Assembly: GCA_030596405.1 (NCBI GenBank)
Contig: JAUVKB010000092.1
Span: forward strand, 1 to 8,520
DNA: 8,520 nucleotides
DNA from: Deltaproteobacteria bacterium
Lineage (GTDB): Bacteria > Desulfobacterota > Desulfobacteria > Desulfobacterales > JAUVKB01
Direction: 5' to 3'
The notes under the pieces: generated by a model
What the model was told of the DNA's origin: nothing
Database searches by the model: none
Seen by the model: only the letters and a program-made list of their open reading frames with translations
Position numbers and translations under genes: made by a program
In this document: positions 1-6,271 of the stretch, piece after piece
Position numbering within the stretch: position 1 is the first letter of the stretch
Layout: every line of letters starts with the position of its first letter

Positions 1-414
1 TGTTGCCCAATAGCACAAAAGACTGCGGCCTGTACAACTTTGGGCTGTTTCCCGGAAGCCCATACCTATGAAAGTTCTATATCTAAAATATTAGCGGCCA
101 TCTGCGCAACGTCGTCAACATCAATGCCGCTGGCCCTCAGTCGATATTTCCTTTCGTATTCCTCCCCGGCTTCTGAAAGCACAGACTCTACAAAATCACC
201 ATCGTCCAAAATACGTTCATCGCCTTTTTGCAATGCGCTTGCCTTGCGTAATGCTTTTGCTGCCTTCCATCCGCCAACACTTCGAATCAATCCCCTTCCT
301 GTAAGCTCCTGTCTCTTACCGTCGGCGATACCTTAAACACCTTTTTAAGGGCTCTCCCCTGGCAATAATATGCTGCCGCGTCCCCGGCGCATCTATGCGA
401 GCTTGGCGTGGCAT
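1..414 (-). pseudogene. Collapsed RAYT (REP-associated Y1 transposase) remnant
   Basis: On the minus strand an ATG at 414-412 opens MPRQARIDAPG...HIIARG, the usual N-terminus of IS200-like REP-associated tyrosine transposases. After about 20 codons (near 355) the match stops. It resumes with KKVFK in one frame and then GIADGKRQELTGRGLIRSVGGW in another, so there is a one-base frameshift near 328. This is the region normally found after the catalytic domain. The C-terminal part continues (QKGDERILDDGDFVESVL) to a TAG at 68-66. Beyond that stop the same frame still reads VWASGKQPKVVQAAVFCAIGQ, which resembles the family's DnaA-like C-terminal helix region and leaves the window. The HUH histidines and the catalytic tyrosine are missing, so the gene lacks roughly the middle half of a usual 300-residue protein and cannot act as a transposase. 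The family assignment is from remembered family sequence features, not a search. Confidence 0.8.
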
Positions 415-470
415 AAAAAGTTCATATCGTTTAATAAGGCGCTTAGCAATTTATAATCTGACGTACGTTC

Positions 471-512
471 CATTATTCCATTATTCACATTGTTCACGCG
501 TCCCATTGTTCA
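471..512. repeat. Degenerate CATTRTTCA short repeat
   Basis: Four 8-9 base units follow the pattern CATT(A/G)TTC(A): 471-478, 479-487, 488-496 and 504-512. The first three are directly adjacent; the fourth is separated by seven bases. The stop codon of the exonuclease gene (494-496) lies in the third unit, so the array covers the last codons and the 3' flank. It looks like a product of replication slippage. No function is evident. The flanking stretch 415-470 shows no gene or terminator. Confidence 0.55.
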
Positions 513-1039
513 TTCATCTCAAGCCATATCATACCAGCAAGTTTCGCATCATCAAGCGCCCGGTGCATCTGCATCTGTTCGCATGATTTTCCAAGCAGAT
601 ATCGGCTTACTGTTTCCAATTTATGATTGGGCAGATGCGGGTACTGCTTTCGACTCATTTTCAGTGTGCATAAAGACCGGTTATTCAGGCTCATGCCTAA
701 TAAAGAAAATTCGTGTCTTAAAAATTTGATATCAAAGCTTGCATTGTGGGCTATCAGGATACTTCCGGCAATGAAGTTGTAAAATTCCGGCAGCACTTCA
801 TCCGGCCCTGGTTCGTCCTGAAGCATTTCATTGGTTATGCCGTGTACCTGCTGAGCCCGCCACGGAATTTTTTTTCCGACATCAATAAGACTGCTGAATT
901 CAGCGACAATGCCTTGGTCCTCGATAGCAACTGCGCCGATTTCTATAACCCTGTCACCATTTTGGGGCGAAAAACCGGTTGTTTCCACATCCAGCGCTAC
1001 ATACCGATTAGTTGAATTTAGACGGTTATAAAGAAGCAT
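494..1039 (-). CDS. Stand-alone DEDDh 3'-5' exonuclease (DnaQ/PolC-exo-like)
   Basis: This 181-residue protein is a single exonuclease domain. Exo I is DVETTG with D17 and E19; Exo II is HNASFD with D103; Exo III is HRALDDA with H159 and D164. All four acidic metal ligands and the general-base histidine of the DEDDh family are present. Such proteins remove nucleotides from DNA 3' ends using two metal ions. The length fits the epsilon-like stand-alone group; there is no tau/alpha-binding tail, UvrC-like domain or BRCT domain, so it need not be the replicative proofreader. The ATG at 1039 is supported by AGGAGA about five bases upstream. That site overlaps the stop codon of the DUF4143 remnant ahead of it, so the gene probably relies on read-through transcription or on a promoter inside the remnant. 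The 3' end lies in a short repeat. Which DNA process it serves is not shown by the context. Confidence 0.9.
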   Translation of the reverse strand: MLLYNRLNSTNRYVALDVETTGFSPQNGDRVIEIGAVAIEDQGIVAEFSSLIDVGKKIPWRAQQVHGITNEMLQDEPGPDEVLPEFYNFIAGSILIAHNASFDIKFLRHEFSLLGMSLNNRSLCTLKMSRKQYPHLPNHKLETVSRYLLGKSCEQMQMHRALDDAKLAGMIWLEMNEQWDA

Positions 1040-1048
1040 TCTGTTCTC

Positions 1049-1417
1049 CTAATACAAAAAGCCAAATAACCATAACGGTATCTTATTGCCGATACCTGCT
1101 TCTACGTCATCAAGTGCAAGAAAGGAGTTTTTAATATCTTTTATCTGCTTGAAGTTTTTGTTTTTGCCTCCGATTTCAAAGGTATATTTATTGTCAATAT
1201 AAAAATCTCCCTTTGGGGGCATTGAGACTTTATGCATAACTGAAAGCATGTTGATAAAAAATGTTTCGCGGATAGTTTCTGTGTTTTCTTTATCTTTGCC
1301 GCTTATTGCATATATCTGATTCGAGTTGTTAAGATATATTTTCTCCGGTTTTTCCAGCGCTCCAAGTCCTTTTCCTTTTTTTGTGAGAGATAAAATCACT
1401 CCTCCGTCTTCAAGTTT
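1049..1417 (-). pseudogene. C-terminal stub of an AAA/DUF4143 ATP-binding protein
   Basis: The frame opens after a TAA at 1420-1418 and reads KLEDGGVILSLTKKGKGLGALEKPEKIYL..., ending in IKNSFLALDDVEAGIGNKIPLWLFGFLY. This is the characteristic C-terminal DUF4143 region of COG1373-type ATPases, whose complete members have about 380-400 residues with an N-terminal Walker A/B ATPase domain. Only about 120 residues remain, and no P-loop is found upstream. A GTG at 1399 with GGAGG directly before it could in principle start translation, but the spacing is too short and the homology begins before it, so I read this as a truncated gene. It ends nine bases before the exonuclease start. Complete members are often found in variable genomic regions, which fits the neighbouring transposase wreck. 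Confidence 0.8.
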
Positions 1418-1655
1418 TTACCACTTTCCACTTTTCCAACAGCTTCTCAATTTCAACTACTTCCTCGCGTCCTTCTTTTAATTCTTTTCCTGTCAGTGCC
1501 GGATCCTACAGGCGGCCGCTGGGGGTTAAAAGCCGCCGGGAAAGGTCGGGTCGATGCTTTTGAATTTCTTCTTCATTCGGTGAGAGTGCTTACTATCCTT
1601 AAGTAGCCCTTCAAAACTTTCCTTTGCGAACTCCACCGGAAAGCACTTGAGGCTT
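1418..1655. other. Degenerate spacer with unassigned coding-like remnants
   Basis: This spacer separates the Tat operon from the DUF4143 stub and has no complete gene. On the minus strand, 1505-1410 is open and reads DPALTGKELKEGREEV followed by VEIEKLLEKWKVVKT and a stop. It is charged, helix-like and protein-like, but has a stop upstream and no start codon. It ends exactly where the DUF4143 homology begins, suggesting a rearrangement joint. A second open stretch on the minus strand ends at 1526 with FKSIDPTFPGGF and runs into the tatC tail in another frame; I do not recognise it. GGCGGC at 1512-1517 could pair with GCCGCC near 1531-1537 over a loop of about 15 bases, but there is no T-tract, so I do not call a terminator. 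Confidence 0.4.
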
Positions 1656-2393
1656 TTAAGGATTGCTCTTTGCTTTTTTTCGCCCAAAAAACATGGCGCT
1701 GTATATGCCCATTTCATACAGAATCATCAAAGGCAGCGCCATCATTATTTGGGTAATAACATCCGGCGGCGTTAAAATTGCTGAACAGACAAAGCTTAAA
1801 AGCAGGGCATACTTCCTGTTTTTTTTTAAGAAATCGACTGTTACAATGCCTAGCCTGGATAAAAAAGTAACAACGATAGGAAGCTCAAAAGCGAGTCCAA
1901 ATGCGATTAATAATTTTGCGGCAAAACTCAGATATTCACGCATTGAGATAAGCGGCTTGATTGTTTCAGTGGCAAAGCCTAAAAAAAATTTGAACCCAAA
2001 AGGGAAAACCACAAAATATCCGAAAAGCGCCCCGGCTATAAAGAATAAAGAGGAGAAAAAAACAACCGGCAAAAGCAGGCGTCTCTCCTTATGGTATAAC
2101 CCCGGGGCAACAAACACCCAGAATTCATATAAAATTACCGGTGCGGACAGGATAAGCCCTGTAAGAAAAGATACTTTTAAATAAGTGAAAAACGCCTCGG
2201 GAAGTCCTGTAAAAATGAGCGTTCCATCAGTTTTCATAACGGATATCAAGGGATAGGTTAAAATCTGAAAAAGCTTTTCCTTAAACCCGTATGAAAGGAT
2301 AAAACCGGCTCCAACCGCTATAAAACAGACTATAAGACGTTTTCTAAGCTCTTCAAGATGGGATGTAAGAGGGATTTTATCGTCTTTATTCAC
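1656..2393 (-). CDS. tatC: Sec-independent translocase subunit TatC
   Basis: TatC is the multispanning membrane receptor of the twin-arginine translocation system; it recognises the RR signal peptides of folded proteins, often cofactor-containing ones, for export. The 245-residue length is usual. The N-terminal cytoplasmic signature SHLEELRKRL (residues 11-20, including E15) is followed by six hydrophobic segments. Other family marks are FWVFVAPGLY (91-100), the FGLAFELP segment with E170, and TPPDV (208-212) in the last periplasmic loop. The protein ends in a short basic tail (GRKKAKSNP). The start is GTG at 2393: the frame is closed by a TGA shortly upstream and contains no ATG there. The AAAGGA site is about 12 bases away, farther than ideal. 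The gene follows the TatA/B-like gene by 18 bases and is the last clear gene of the operon. Confidence 0.95.
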   Translation of the reverse strand: MNKDDKIPLTSHLEELRKRLIVCFIAVGAGFILSYGFKEKLFQILTYPLISVMKTDGTLIFTGLPEAFFTYLKVSFLTGLILSAPVILYEFWVFVAPGLYHKERRLLLPVVFFSSLFFIAGALFGYFVVFPFGFKFFLGFATETIKPLISMREYLSFAAKLLIAFGLAFELPIVVTFLSRLGIVTVDFLKKNRKYALLLSFVCSAILTPPDVITQIMMALPLMILYEMGIYSAMFFGRKKAKSNP

Positions 2394-2411
2394 AATAAAA
2401 AATTGTTCCTT

Positions 2412-2702
2412 TCAGCATTTTTTTACATTTTCTTTTTCTTTATCAATCTTTTTACAGACAGGGTTCTTAATATTATCACCTGTATCACTTAAGGCCTTTT
2501 TTTCGGTTGTTGTTTTTGTATCTATTTTTGTTTCTATATCTGTCCCCATCTCCACGGTTTGTTTAAACTCATTTGTCGCGCTTTTAAACTCACCTATTGC
2601 GCGGCCCAAAGATTTTGCGAGATCAGGAAGTTTTTTAGGCCCGATAACGATAAGCGCCACCACTAGGATCAAAATCATTTCAGGCATTCCGATTCCGAAC
2701 AT
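2412..2702 (-). CDS. tatB: Tat translocase subunit, TatA/TatB family (probably TatB)
   Basis: The protein has 96 residues. It begins MFGIGMPEMILILVVALIVIG, a short N-terminal membrane helix, then the GPKKLP hinge (21-26) and an amphipathic helix (DLAKSLGRAIGEFKSATNEFK). The rest is a charged, Thr/Lys/Glu-rich tail ending in Cys. This is the TatA/TatB architecture: TatB docks with TatC as part of the receptor, and TatA multimerises to form the passage. The FGIG opening and the Glu at position 8 favour TatB, but in this group of bacteria one such protein may serve both roles, and no second copy is seen here. The ATG has AAGGAG about five bases upstream. It follows trkH by 19 bases and precedes tatC by 18, so all are probably on one transcript. 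Confidence 0.85.
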   Translation of the reverse strand: MFGIGMPEMILILVVALIVIGPKKLPDLAKSLGRAIGEFKSATNEFKQTVEMGTDIETKIDTKTTTEKKALSDTGDNIKNPVCKKIDKEKENVKKC

Positions 2703-2721
2703 ACAAGCTCCTTAATAAAAA

Positions 2722-4170
2722 TTATTTTCGCCAGAACTCAGGGACAAGAAGAATGATAACCGTGTATATTTCAAGCCTTCCCAGCAGCATGCACCAGATT
2801 AGAAGCCACTTGCCAAGATAAGGTATCTGCGAATAGTTTTCGATCGGTCCAACGGATCCAAAACCGGGCCCTATATTCCCGATTGTGGCCGCAACCGCAG
2901 CAAATGACGTCACAAAATCGACTCCCAGCCCTGCCAGCAGGATTGAGCACAAAACAAAAAGTCCAATGTAAAGGCCAAGAAACCCGAGAACACTTTTTAA
3001 GACGTCTTCGGGCACGGGTTTTCCCCCGATCTTTATTTGTGTGACGGCATGGGGATGAATCAAAGAGAAAATCTCTTTATAACAATATTTTAAATAGAGC
3101 ATGATACGAAGGCATTTCATACCGCCTCCGGTGGAGCCTGCTGATGCGCCGATGAACATGCATAACACCAGGATAATCTGGGACATGGCAGGCCACTGTT
3201 CGTAATCCGCCGTGGCAAAACCGGTAGTTGTAATTATGGAAACCACCTGGAACGCGCCAAACCTGAATGCCTCTGCGATCGTTTTATAAACAGCGCCATA
3301 AATATTAAAACTAACGACAATAATCAGCAGAAAAACGGTCCCAAGAAAAAAACGGCATTCTGCATCCCGCCAGAACGCAAGCGTTTTGCCCCGCAGCATC
3401 TGATAATGAAGCGAAAAATTTATTCCGGCAAGCATCATAAATAAAATAATCACCACATCAATATAAACGCTGTTATAATGGGCGATCGAGGTGTTTTTTG
3501 TTGAAAACCCGCCGGTAGGCATTGTGGTAAATGTATGGCACAGTGCATCATAAAGATCCATGCCTCCAATCATCAGCAATAAAACCTCGACAAGGGAAAT
3601 GAGCGCATAAACCTTCCAGAGAACCATGGCCGTATCTCTGATACGCGGCTTGAGCTTGTCAGGAATGGGACTCGGCACTTCCGCCTTATAAAGCTGCATG
3701 CCGCCGACGCCTAAAAATGGAAGGATCGCTACGGACAAAACAATAATACCCATTCCGCCAAGCCACTGGATAAAGCTTCGCCAGAAAAGCAACCCCTTTG
3801 ATATCCCCTCAATGCCGGTCAACACCGATGCGCCGGTTGTTGTAAATCCGGAAACAGATTCAAAAAACGCGTCAACAAACGTACAAAATTCACCCCCCAG
3901 ATAAAACGGGAGCGCTCCAAACAGGCCGATAGACGTCCAGCCGAAAGTCACAATCGCCATTCCCTCACGATGGCTTATCGCTCCCGTATCTTCATCCCTG
4001 AAAAATATAAAAAGCAAAAAACCGCAGATTACCGTAATTACCATGGAGATTGAAAAGGAGATGACACTCTGGTCTTTGTAATAAATAGCCCACAAAAGAG
4101 GAAAAACCATGGACAGGCCCAAAAATATATTTAATATGCCGACGATATTAAGAATAAAACGCCATCGCAT
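2722..4170 (-). CDS. trkH: Trk-type potassium uptake membrane subunit TrkH
   Basis: This 482-residue polytopic inner-membrane protein is the potassium-conducting subunit of a Trk system. Four membrane-pore-membrane repeats are visible through their filter loops: SGFTTTGAS (around 107-115), TTMPTGGFS (215-223), SIITTTGFAT (311-320) and GNIGPGFGSVG (431-441). Each carries the filter glycine (G113, G220, G317, G434) that marks potassium-selective members of the SKT superfamily. GASAGSTGGGMK (341-352) matches the flexible gating loop of TrkH, and the C-terminus GRLEIYT...PEFW is typical. Length is normal. The ATG directly follows the TAA of trkA with no spacer, and its ribosome binding site (TGGAG) lies in the last trkA codons, so translation is probably coupled and subunit levels matched. 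It assembles with the TrkA ring encoded just upstream. Confidence 0.95.
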   Translation of the reverse strand: MRWRFILNIVGILNIFLGLSMVFPLLWAIYYKDQSVISFSISMVITVICGFLLFIFFRDEDTGAISHREGMAIVTFGWTSIGLFGALPFYLGGEFCTFVDAFFESVSGFTTTGASVLTGIEGISKGLLFWRSFIQWLGGMGIIVLSVAILPFLGVGGMQLYKAEVPSPIPDKLKPRIRDTAMVLWKVYALISLVEVLLLMIGGMDLYDALCHTFTTMPTGGFSTKNTSIAHYNSVYIDVVIILFMMLAGINFSLHYQMLRGKTLAFWRDAECRFFLGTVFLLIIVVSFNIYGAVYKTIAEAFRFGAFQVVSIITTTGFATADYEQWPAMSQIILVLCMFIGASAGSTGGGMKCLRIMLYLKYCYKEIFSLIHPHAVTQIKIGGKPVPEDVLKSVLGFLGLYIGLFVLCSILLAGLGVDFVTSFAAVAATIGNIGPGFGSVGPIENYSQIPYLGKWLLIWCMLLGRLEIYTVIILLVPEFWRK

Positions 4171-5535
4171 TTAAAAATACTCCAGCTTTACGGTAAGGAT
4201 CTTCTCAATCCTGGGAATGGACTCTCTCGTTGCAAAAATAATAATCTTGTCGTTAGGCGCAACAACACTATCGCCGGAAGGGATAACAATTTTTTCATCA
4301 CGAATTATACCGGTAACCAGCGCGCCCTTTGGAAATGAAATATTCTTAAGGGGCTTGCCGACAATATCTGAAGTTTCCAGCGCCACAGCCTCCATGACTT
4401 CAGCCTGTTCCCCCTTAATCGATATAGCTGAAAGCACCCTGCCCCTGCGTATATGCTGTAATATGGTATTAATAGCGGAAAGTCTGGGGCTTACCACCTG
4501 TTCTATGCCGATTGCCGACATCAGAGGAAAATAACTAAACTTGCTTATCTTTGTAATCGTTTTTTTTGCCCCCATCCTTTTGGTTAGAAGGGATGCTAAA
4601 ATATTGGTCTCCTCATCATTGGTAAGCGTTATAACGGCATCCATGTCCTTGATATTTTCTTCCTTCAAAAGGTCTTGATCAGAGCCGTCTCCATTTAACA
4701 CAATAACCTTGTTCAACTCTTCAGCAAGTTCGGCGCAACGGTTCGCATCTTTCTCAATTATCTTGGTGTAAATAGAGTTTTTTTCAAGCAACCTGGCCAG
4801 TCTGAAACCGATCCGCCCACCGCCTATAATAAGAACGCGTCGCAACGGCTCTGTATGTTTGTCAAAAACTTCAAGAGTGTCTAAAAGTTTATCTGCCTCA
4901 CTGATAAAATATACAAGGTCTCCGGGCATCAGCCTGTTGTTCCCCCTGGGAACAATCAGTTCTTCATTCCGGACAATCGCTGCAATAAGAGGCGACTGTT
5001 TCCCTATCTTTGCGGAAATTTCCGAAAGCCGGGCGCCTGCCAGCCGGGCGTTTTTGTCTAGGCGGATACCTATAAACTTGATCCGGCCGTCTGCGAATTC
5101 TCCGGCATCAACCGCACCGGGCACACTCATCAGTTTATCGATGGTCTTGACAACCTCGATCTCGGGATTGATTATTGTATCGATATGCGGCGCATGTTCA
5201 CGGAAGGTATCATGATATTTGTCAAAATCGGAATTACGAATCCGGGCCAGTTTTTTTGTGGTCGGTGAAATAACATTTGCCACAAGACATGCCACAAGGT
5301 TAATCTCGTCGCTGTTTGTTACGGCAAGGAGTATCTCAGCCTCTTTAATGCCCGCCTCTTCAAGGGCTGCCGGATTGCTGCCGGATCCGTTTACAAGCTG
5401 CACATCAATGCTCTCGGACACCCGCCGTATAGCATCCCGATTAGTGTCGACAACAACCACATCTTTGTTTTCACCGACAAGACGGGTTGCAATATGAAAT
5501 CCGACCTCTCCGGCGCCTACAATTACGACTTTCAA
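4171..5535 (-). CDS. trkA: Trk system potassium uptake regulatory subunit TrkA
   Basis: TrkA is the cytoplasmic nucleotide-binding ring that gates TrkH. The 454-residue protein has the full duplicated layout: an RCK_N Rossmann domain with GAGEVG (7-12) and the acidic D30 at the end of strand 2, an RCK_C domain (about 140-225), a second RCK_N with GGGRIG (238-243) and E261, and a second RCK_C (about 365-450). Both glycine motifs are intact, so NAD(H)/ATP-type binding is expected at both sites. The start is TTG at 5535: the preceding in-frame codon is TGA, so no start further upstream is possible, and the protein begins exactly at the first beta strand (MKVVIVGAGEVG). GGGGTGA lies about six bases upstream as a modest ribosome binding site. 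The gene leads the trkA-trkH-tatB-tatC cluster and has its own promoter candidate. Confidence 0.95.
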   Translation of the reverse strand: MKVVIVGAGEVGFHIATRLVGENKDVVVVDTNRDAIRRVSESIDVQLVNGSGSNPAALEEAGIKEAEILLAVTNSDEINLVACLVANVISPTTKKLARIRNSDFDKYHDTFREHAPHIDTIINPEIEVVKTIDKLMSVPGAVDAGEFADGRIKFIGIRLDKNARLAGARLSEISAKIGKQSPLIAAIVRNEELIVPRGNNRLMPGDLVYFISEADKLLDTLEVFDKHTEPLRRVLIIGGGRIGFRLARLLEKNSIYTKIIEKDANRCAELAEELNKVIVLNGDGSDQDLLKEENIKDMDAVITLTNDEETNILASLLTKRMGAKKTITKISKFSYFPLMSAIGIEQVVSPRLSAINTILQHIRRGRVLSAISIKGEQAEVMEAVALETSDIVGKPLKNISFPKGALVTGIIRDEKIVIPSGDSVVAPNDKIIIFATRESIPRIEKILTVKLEYF

Positions 5536-5559
5536 TCATTCACCCCATATTAACTTATT

Positions 5560-5568
5560 ATTATACCA
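5560..5568 (-). promoter_or_regulatory. Extended -10 promoter of the trkA operon
   Basis: Read on the minus strand, positions 5568-5560 give TGG TATAAT, a perfect sigma70-type -10 hexamer with the TGn extension. The -35 position, 17 bases farther upstream, holds TCCGAG, a poor match, as is common for extended -10 promoters. Transcription would start near 5552, giving a leader of fewer than 20 bases before the TTG of trkA. This would let the Trk-Tat genes be expressed apart from the scaffold gene upstream. This is sequence match only. Confidence 0.55.
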
Positions 5569-5601
5569 GCAAAAATAGAATGCTCGGATATCTGCCGACC
5601 T

Positions 5602-5928
5602 TTATCTCCCATACCCAAAATTTCTGGCCTTTTTAACCCCGGCAAGACATTTATAAAATGCGCCTACAGCCAATTCAGCGCAATGTTCATGGTCGGACGG
5701 CAGGGTCCCAAGATAATCGATTACATCTTTTGGGGTTATTTCCCAGGCTTTTTCAATCGACCTTCCTTCCGCCAGAAATGCCACTGTATTGGCACATACG
5801 CTTGTGTTCAGGCAACCGTCGATATTAAATGAAACGTATTTTATCCTGTTGTCCGATACTTGTAAAAACATCTCTACCGTATCACCGCAAACGCCCTTAC
5901 TCTTTCCATATCCGTCAAAATTCTTAAT
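5602..5928 (-). CDS. IscU/NifU-like iron-sulfur cluster scaffold protein (ATT start)
   Basis: With the proposed start the product has 108 residues and carries the three cluster-ligand cysteines of the IscU/NifU N-terminal domain: C14 in VCGDTVEM with the helper D16, C39 in DGCLNT, and C83 in EHCAEL with H82 beside it. Such proteins build an Fe-S cluster and pass it to client proteins. It is shorter than classic IscU, lacking the N-terminal helix with the NPRN-like stretch. The first ATG in frame (5871) would remove C14 and D16, so it is unlikely to be the true start. No ATG, GTG or TTG lies upstream in frame before the stop, but AAGGAGG sits six bases before an ATT at 5928. No IscS partner is visible here. 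The gene is 66 bases upstream of trkA, same strand. An alternative is that one substitution destroyed an ATG and the gene is poorly expressed. Confidence 0.8.
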   Translation of the reverse strand: MKNFDGYGKSKGVCGDTVEMFLQVSDNRIKYVSFNIDGCLNTSVCANTVAFLAEGRSIEKAWEITPKDVIDYLGTLPSDHEHCAELAVGAFYKCLAGVKKARNFGYGR

Positions 5929-5941
5929 GATCTCCCTCCTT
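5926..5941 (-). promoter_or_regulatory. Strong RBS placing the scaffold start at ATT
   Basis: On the minus strand AAGGAGG (5941-5935) is followed by GAGATC and then ATT (5928-5926). The six-base spacing is ideal for ATT, whereas the alternative ATC is only three bases away. ATT as a start is rare; the known example is infC, where it gives low, regulated initiation. This site decides the start proposed for the scaffold gene. Confidence 0.5.
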
Positions 5942-6003
5942 TTCTTAATGCCATTTCCAGAGATTGTTTCTCATGCTTTCCCTGTTCTTGTATCACACAT
6001 AAC

Positions 6004-6039
6004 CTGTCAAAAAACAAAGTTTTTCAACAGCCTGTCAGG
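6004..6039. repeat. Imperfect hairpin followed by a CCTGTCAGG palindrome
   Basis: CTGT-CA-AAAAAC (6004-6015) and GTTTTT-CA-ACAG (6019-6030) pair around a three-base loop, with a two-by-two internal mismatch. The short palindrome CCTG-T-CAGG (6031-6039) follows directly. The motif GTTTTTCAACAGCCTG is of a type I recall as recurring between genes and at insertion-sequence ends in related bacteria; that is memory, not a search. Lying in the leader of the scaffold gene, it could also be an RNA structure. Confidence 0.45.
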
Positions 6040-6104
6040 GACTATTACAATATGGTATTTACAATCCCGTCTTACATGCGATAAACTTGTTTAATTATGC
6101 ATAA

Positions 6105-6150
6105 GTTCAACCTCCTGTCATTCCCATCGGGACTTTCCCGGAGGTTGAAC
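6105..6150. repeat. Perfect 11-bp inverted repeat GTTCAACCTCC
   Basis: GTTCAACCTCC (6105-6115) is exactly complementary to GGAGGTTGAAC (6140-6150), with 24 bases between. Inside, TCCCATCGGGA can fold into a second small stem, so the whole could form a two-level hairpin. There is no T-tract for a terminator. It is a candidate REP-like palindrome or a structured leader element upstream of dapL. Confidence 0.6.
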
Positions 6151-6160
6151 CTGTGTCCGG

Positions 6161-6183
6161 GCCCTCCATCAGAGGTGGAGGGC
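6161..6183. repeat. Perfect 8-bp hairpin GCCCTCCA/TGGAGGGC
   Basis: GCCCTCCA (6161-6168) pairs fully with TGGAGGGC (6176-6183) over the seven-base loop TCAGAGG. The stem is GC-rich against AT-richer surroundings and starts ten bases after the preceding 11-bp repeat. The bases after it on the plus strand (TTATACC) lack a T run, so an intrinsic terminator is unlikely in that direction. Confidence 0.6.
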
Positions 6184-6204
6184 TTATACCGATACTAAAA
6201 CAAA

Positions 6205-6230
6205 GGGACTGTTTTGAGAAACAGACTCCC
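6205..6230. repeat. Bulged 10-bp hairpin before dapL
   Basis: GGGACTGTTT (6205-6214) pairs with AAACAG plus TCCC (6219-6224 and 6227-6230) around a TGAG loop, with a two-base bulge (AC). It is the last of the hairpins and lies next to the promoter-like hexamers for dapL. No T-tract follows. Confidence 0.45.
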
Positions 6231-6232
6231 TG

Positions 6233-6271
6233 TTGCAGATTTTATGGACAACACGTTTAATGTGTTACAAT
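6233..6271 (+). promoter_or_regulatory. Candidate promoter(s) of dapL
   Basis: TTGCAG (6233-6238) and TTTAAT (6256-6261) are 17 bases apart. An overlapping pair, TGGACA (6245-6250) and TACAAT (6266-6271), has better hexamers but only 15 bases of spacing. AACAC and GTGTT (6250-6254 and 6262-6266) form a small inverted repeat over this segment that could be an operator. AAGGCGG at 6294-6300 is the ribosome binding site. Which pair is used cannot be decided by eye. Confidence 0.35.

Noticed and set aside
40..336. Plus-strand reading frame at the left end
   Set aside because: It is antisense to the transposase remnant, whose minus-strand translation shows clear family features; the plus-strand protein is a Ser/Pro-rich shadow.
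1049..1399. Functional short protein starting at GTG 1399
   Set aside because: Homology to the DUF4143 region begins upstream of the GTG, the ribosome binding site spacing is too short, and the ATPase domain is absent.
1526..1717. Small minus-strand gene ending ...IDPTFPGGF
   Set aside because: Its start lies inside tatC in another frame, there is no ribosome binding site, and I recognise no family. Chance or remnant reading is more likely.
6161..6183. Intrinsic terminator
   Set aside because: The stem is strong, but neither flank has a T-tract, and it lies between two divergent genes where a terminator is not needed.
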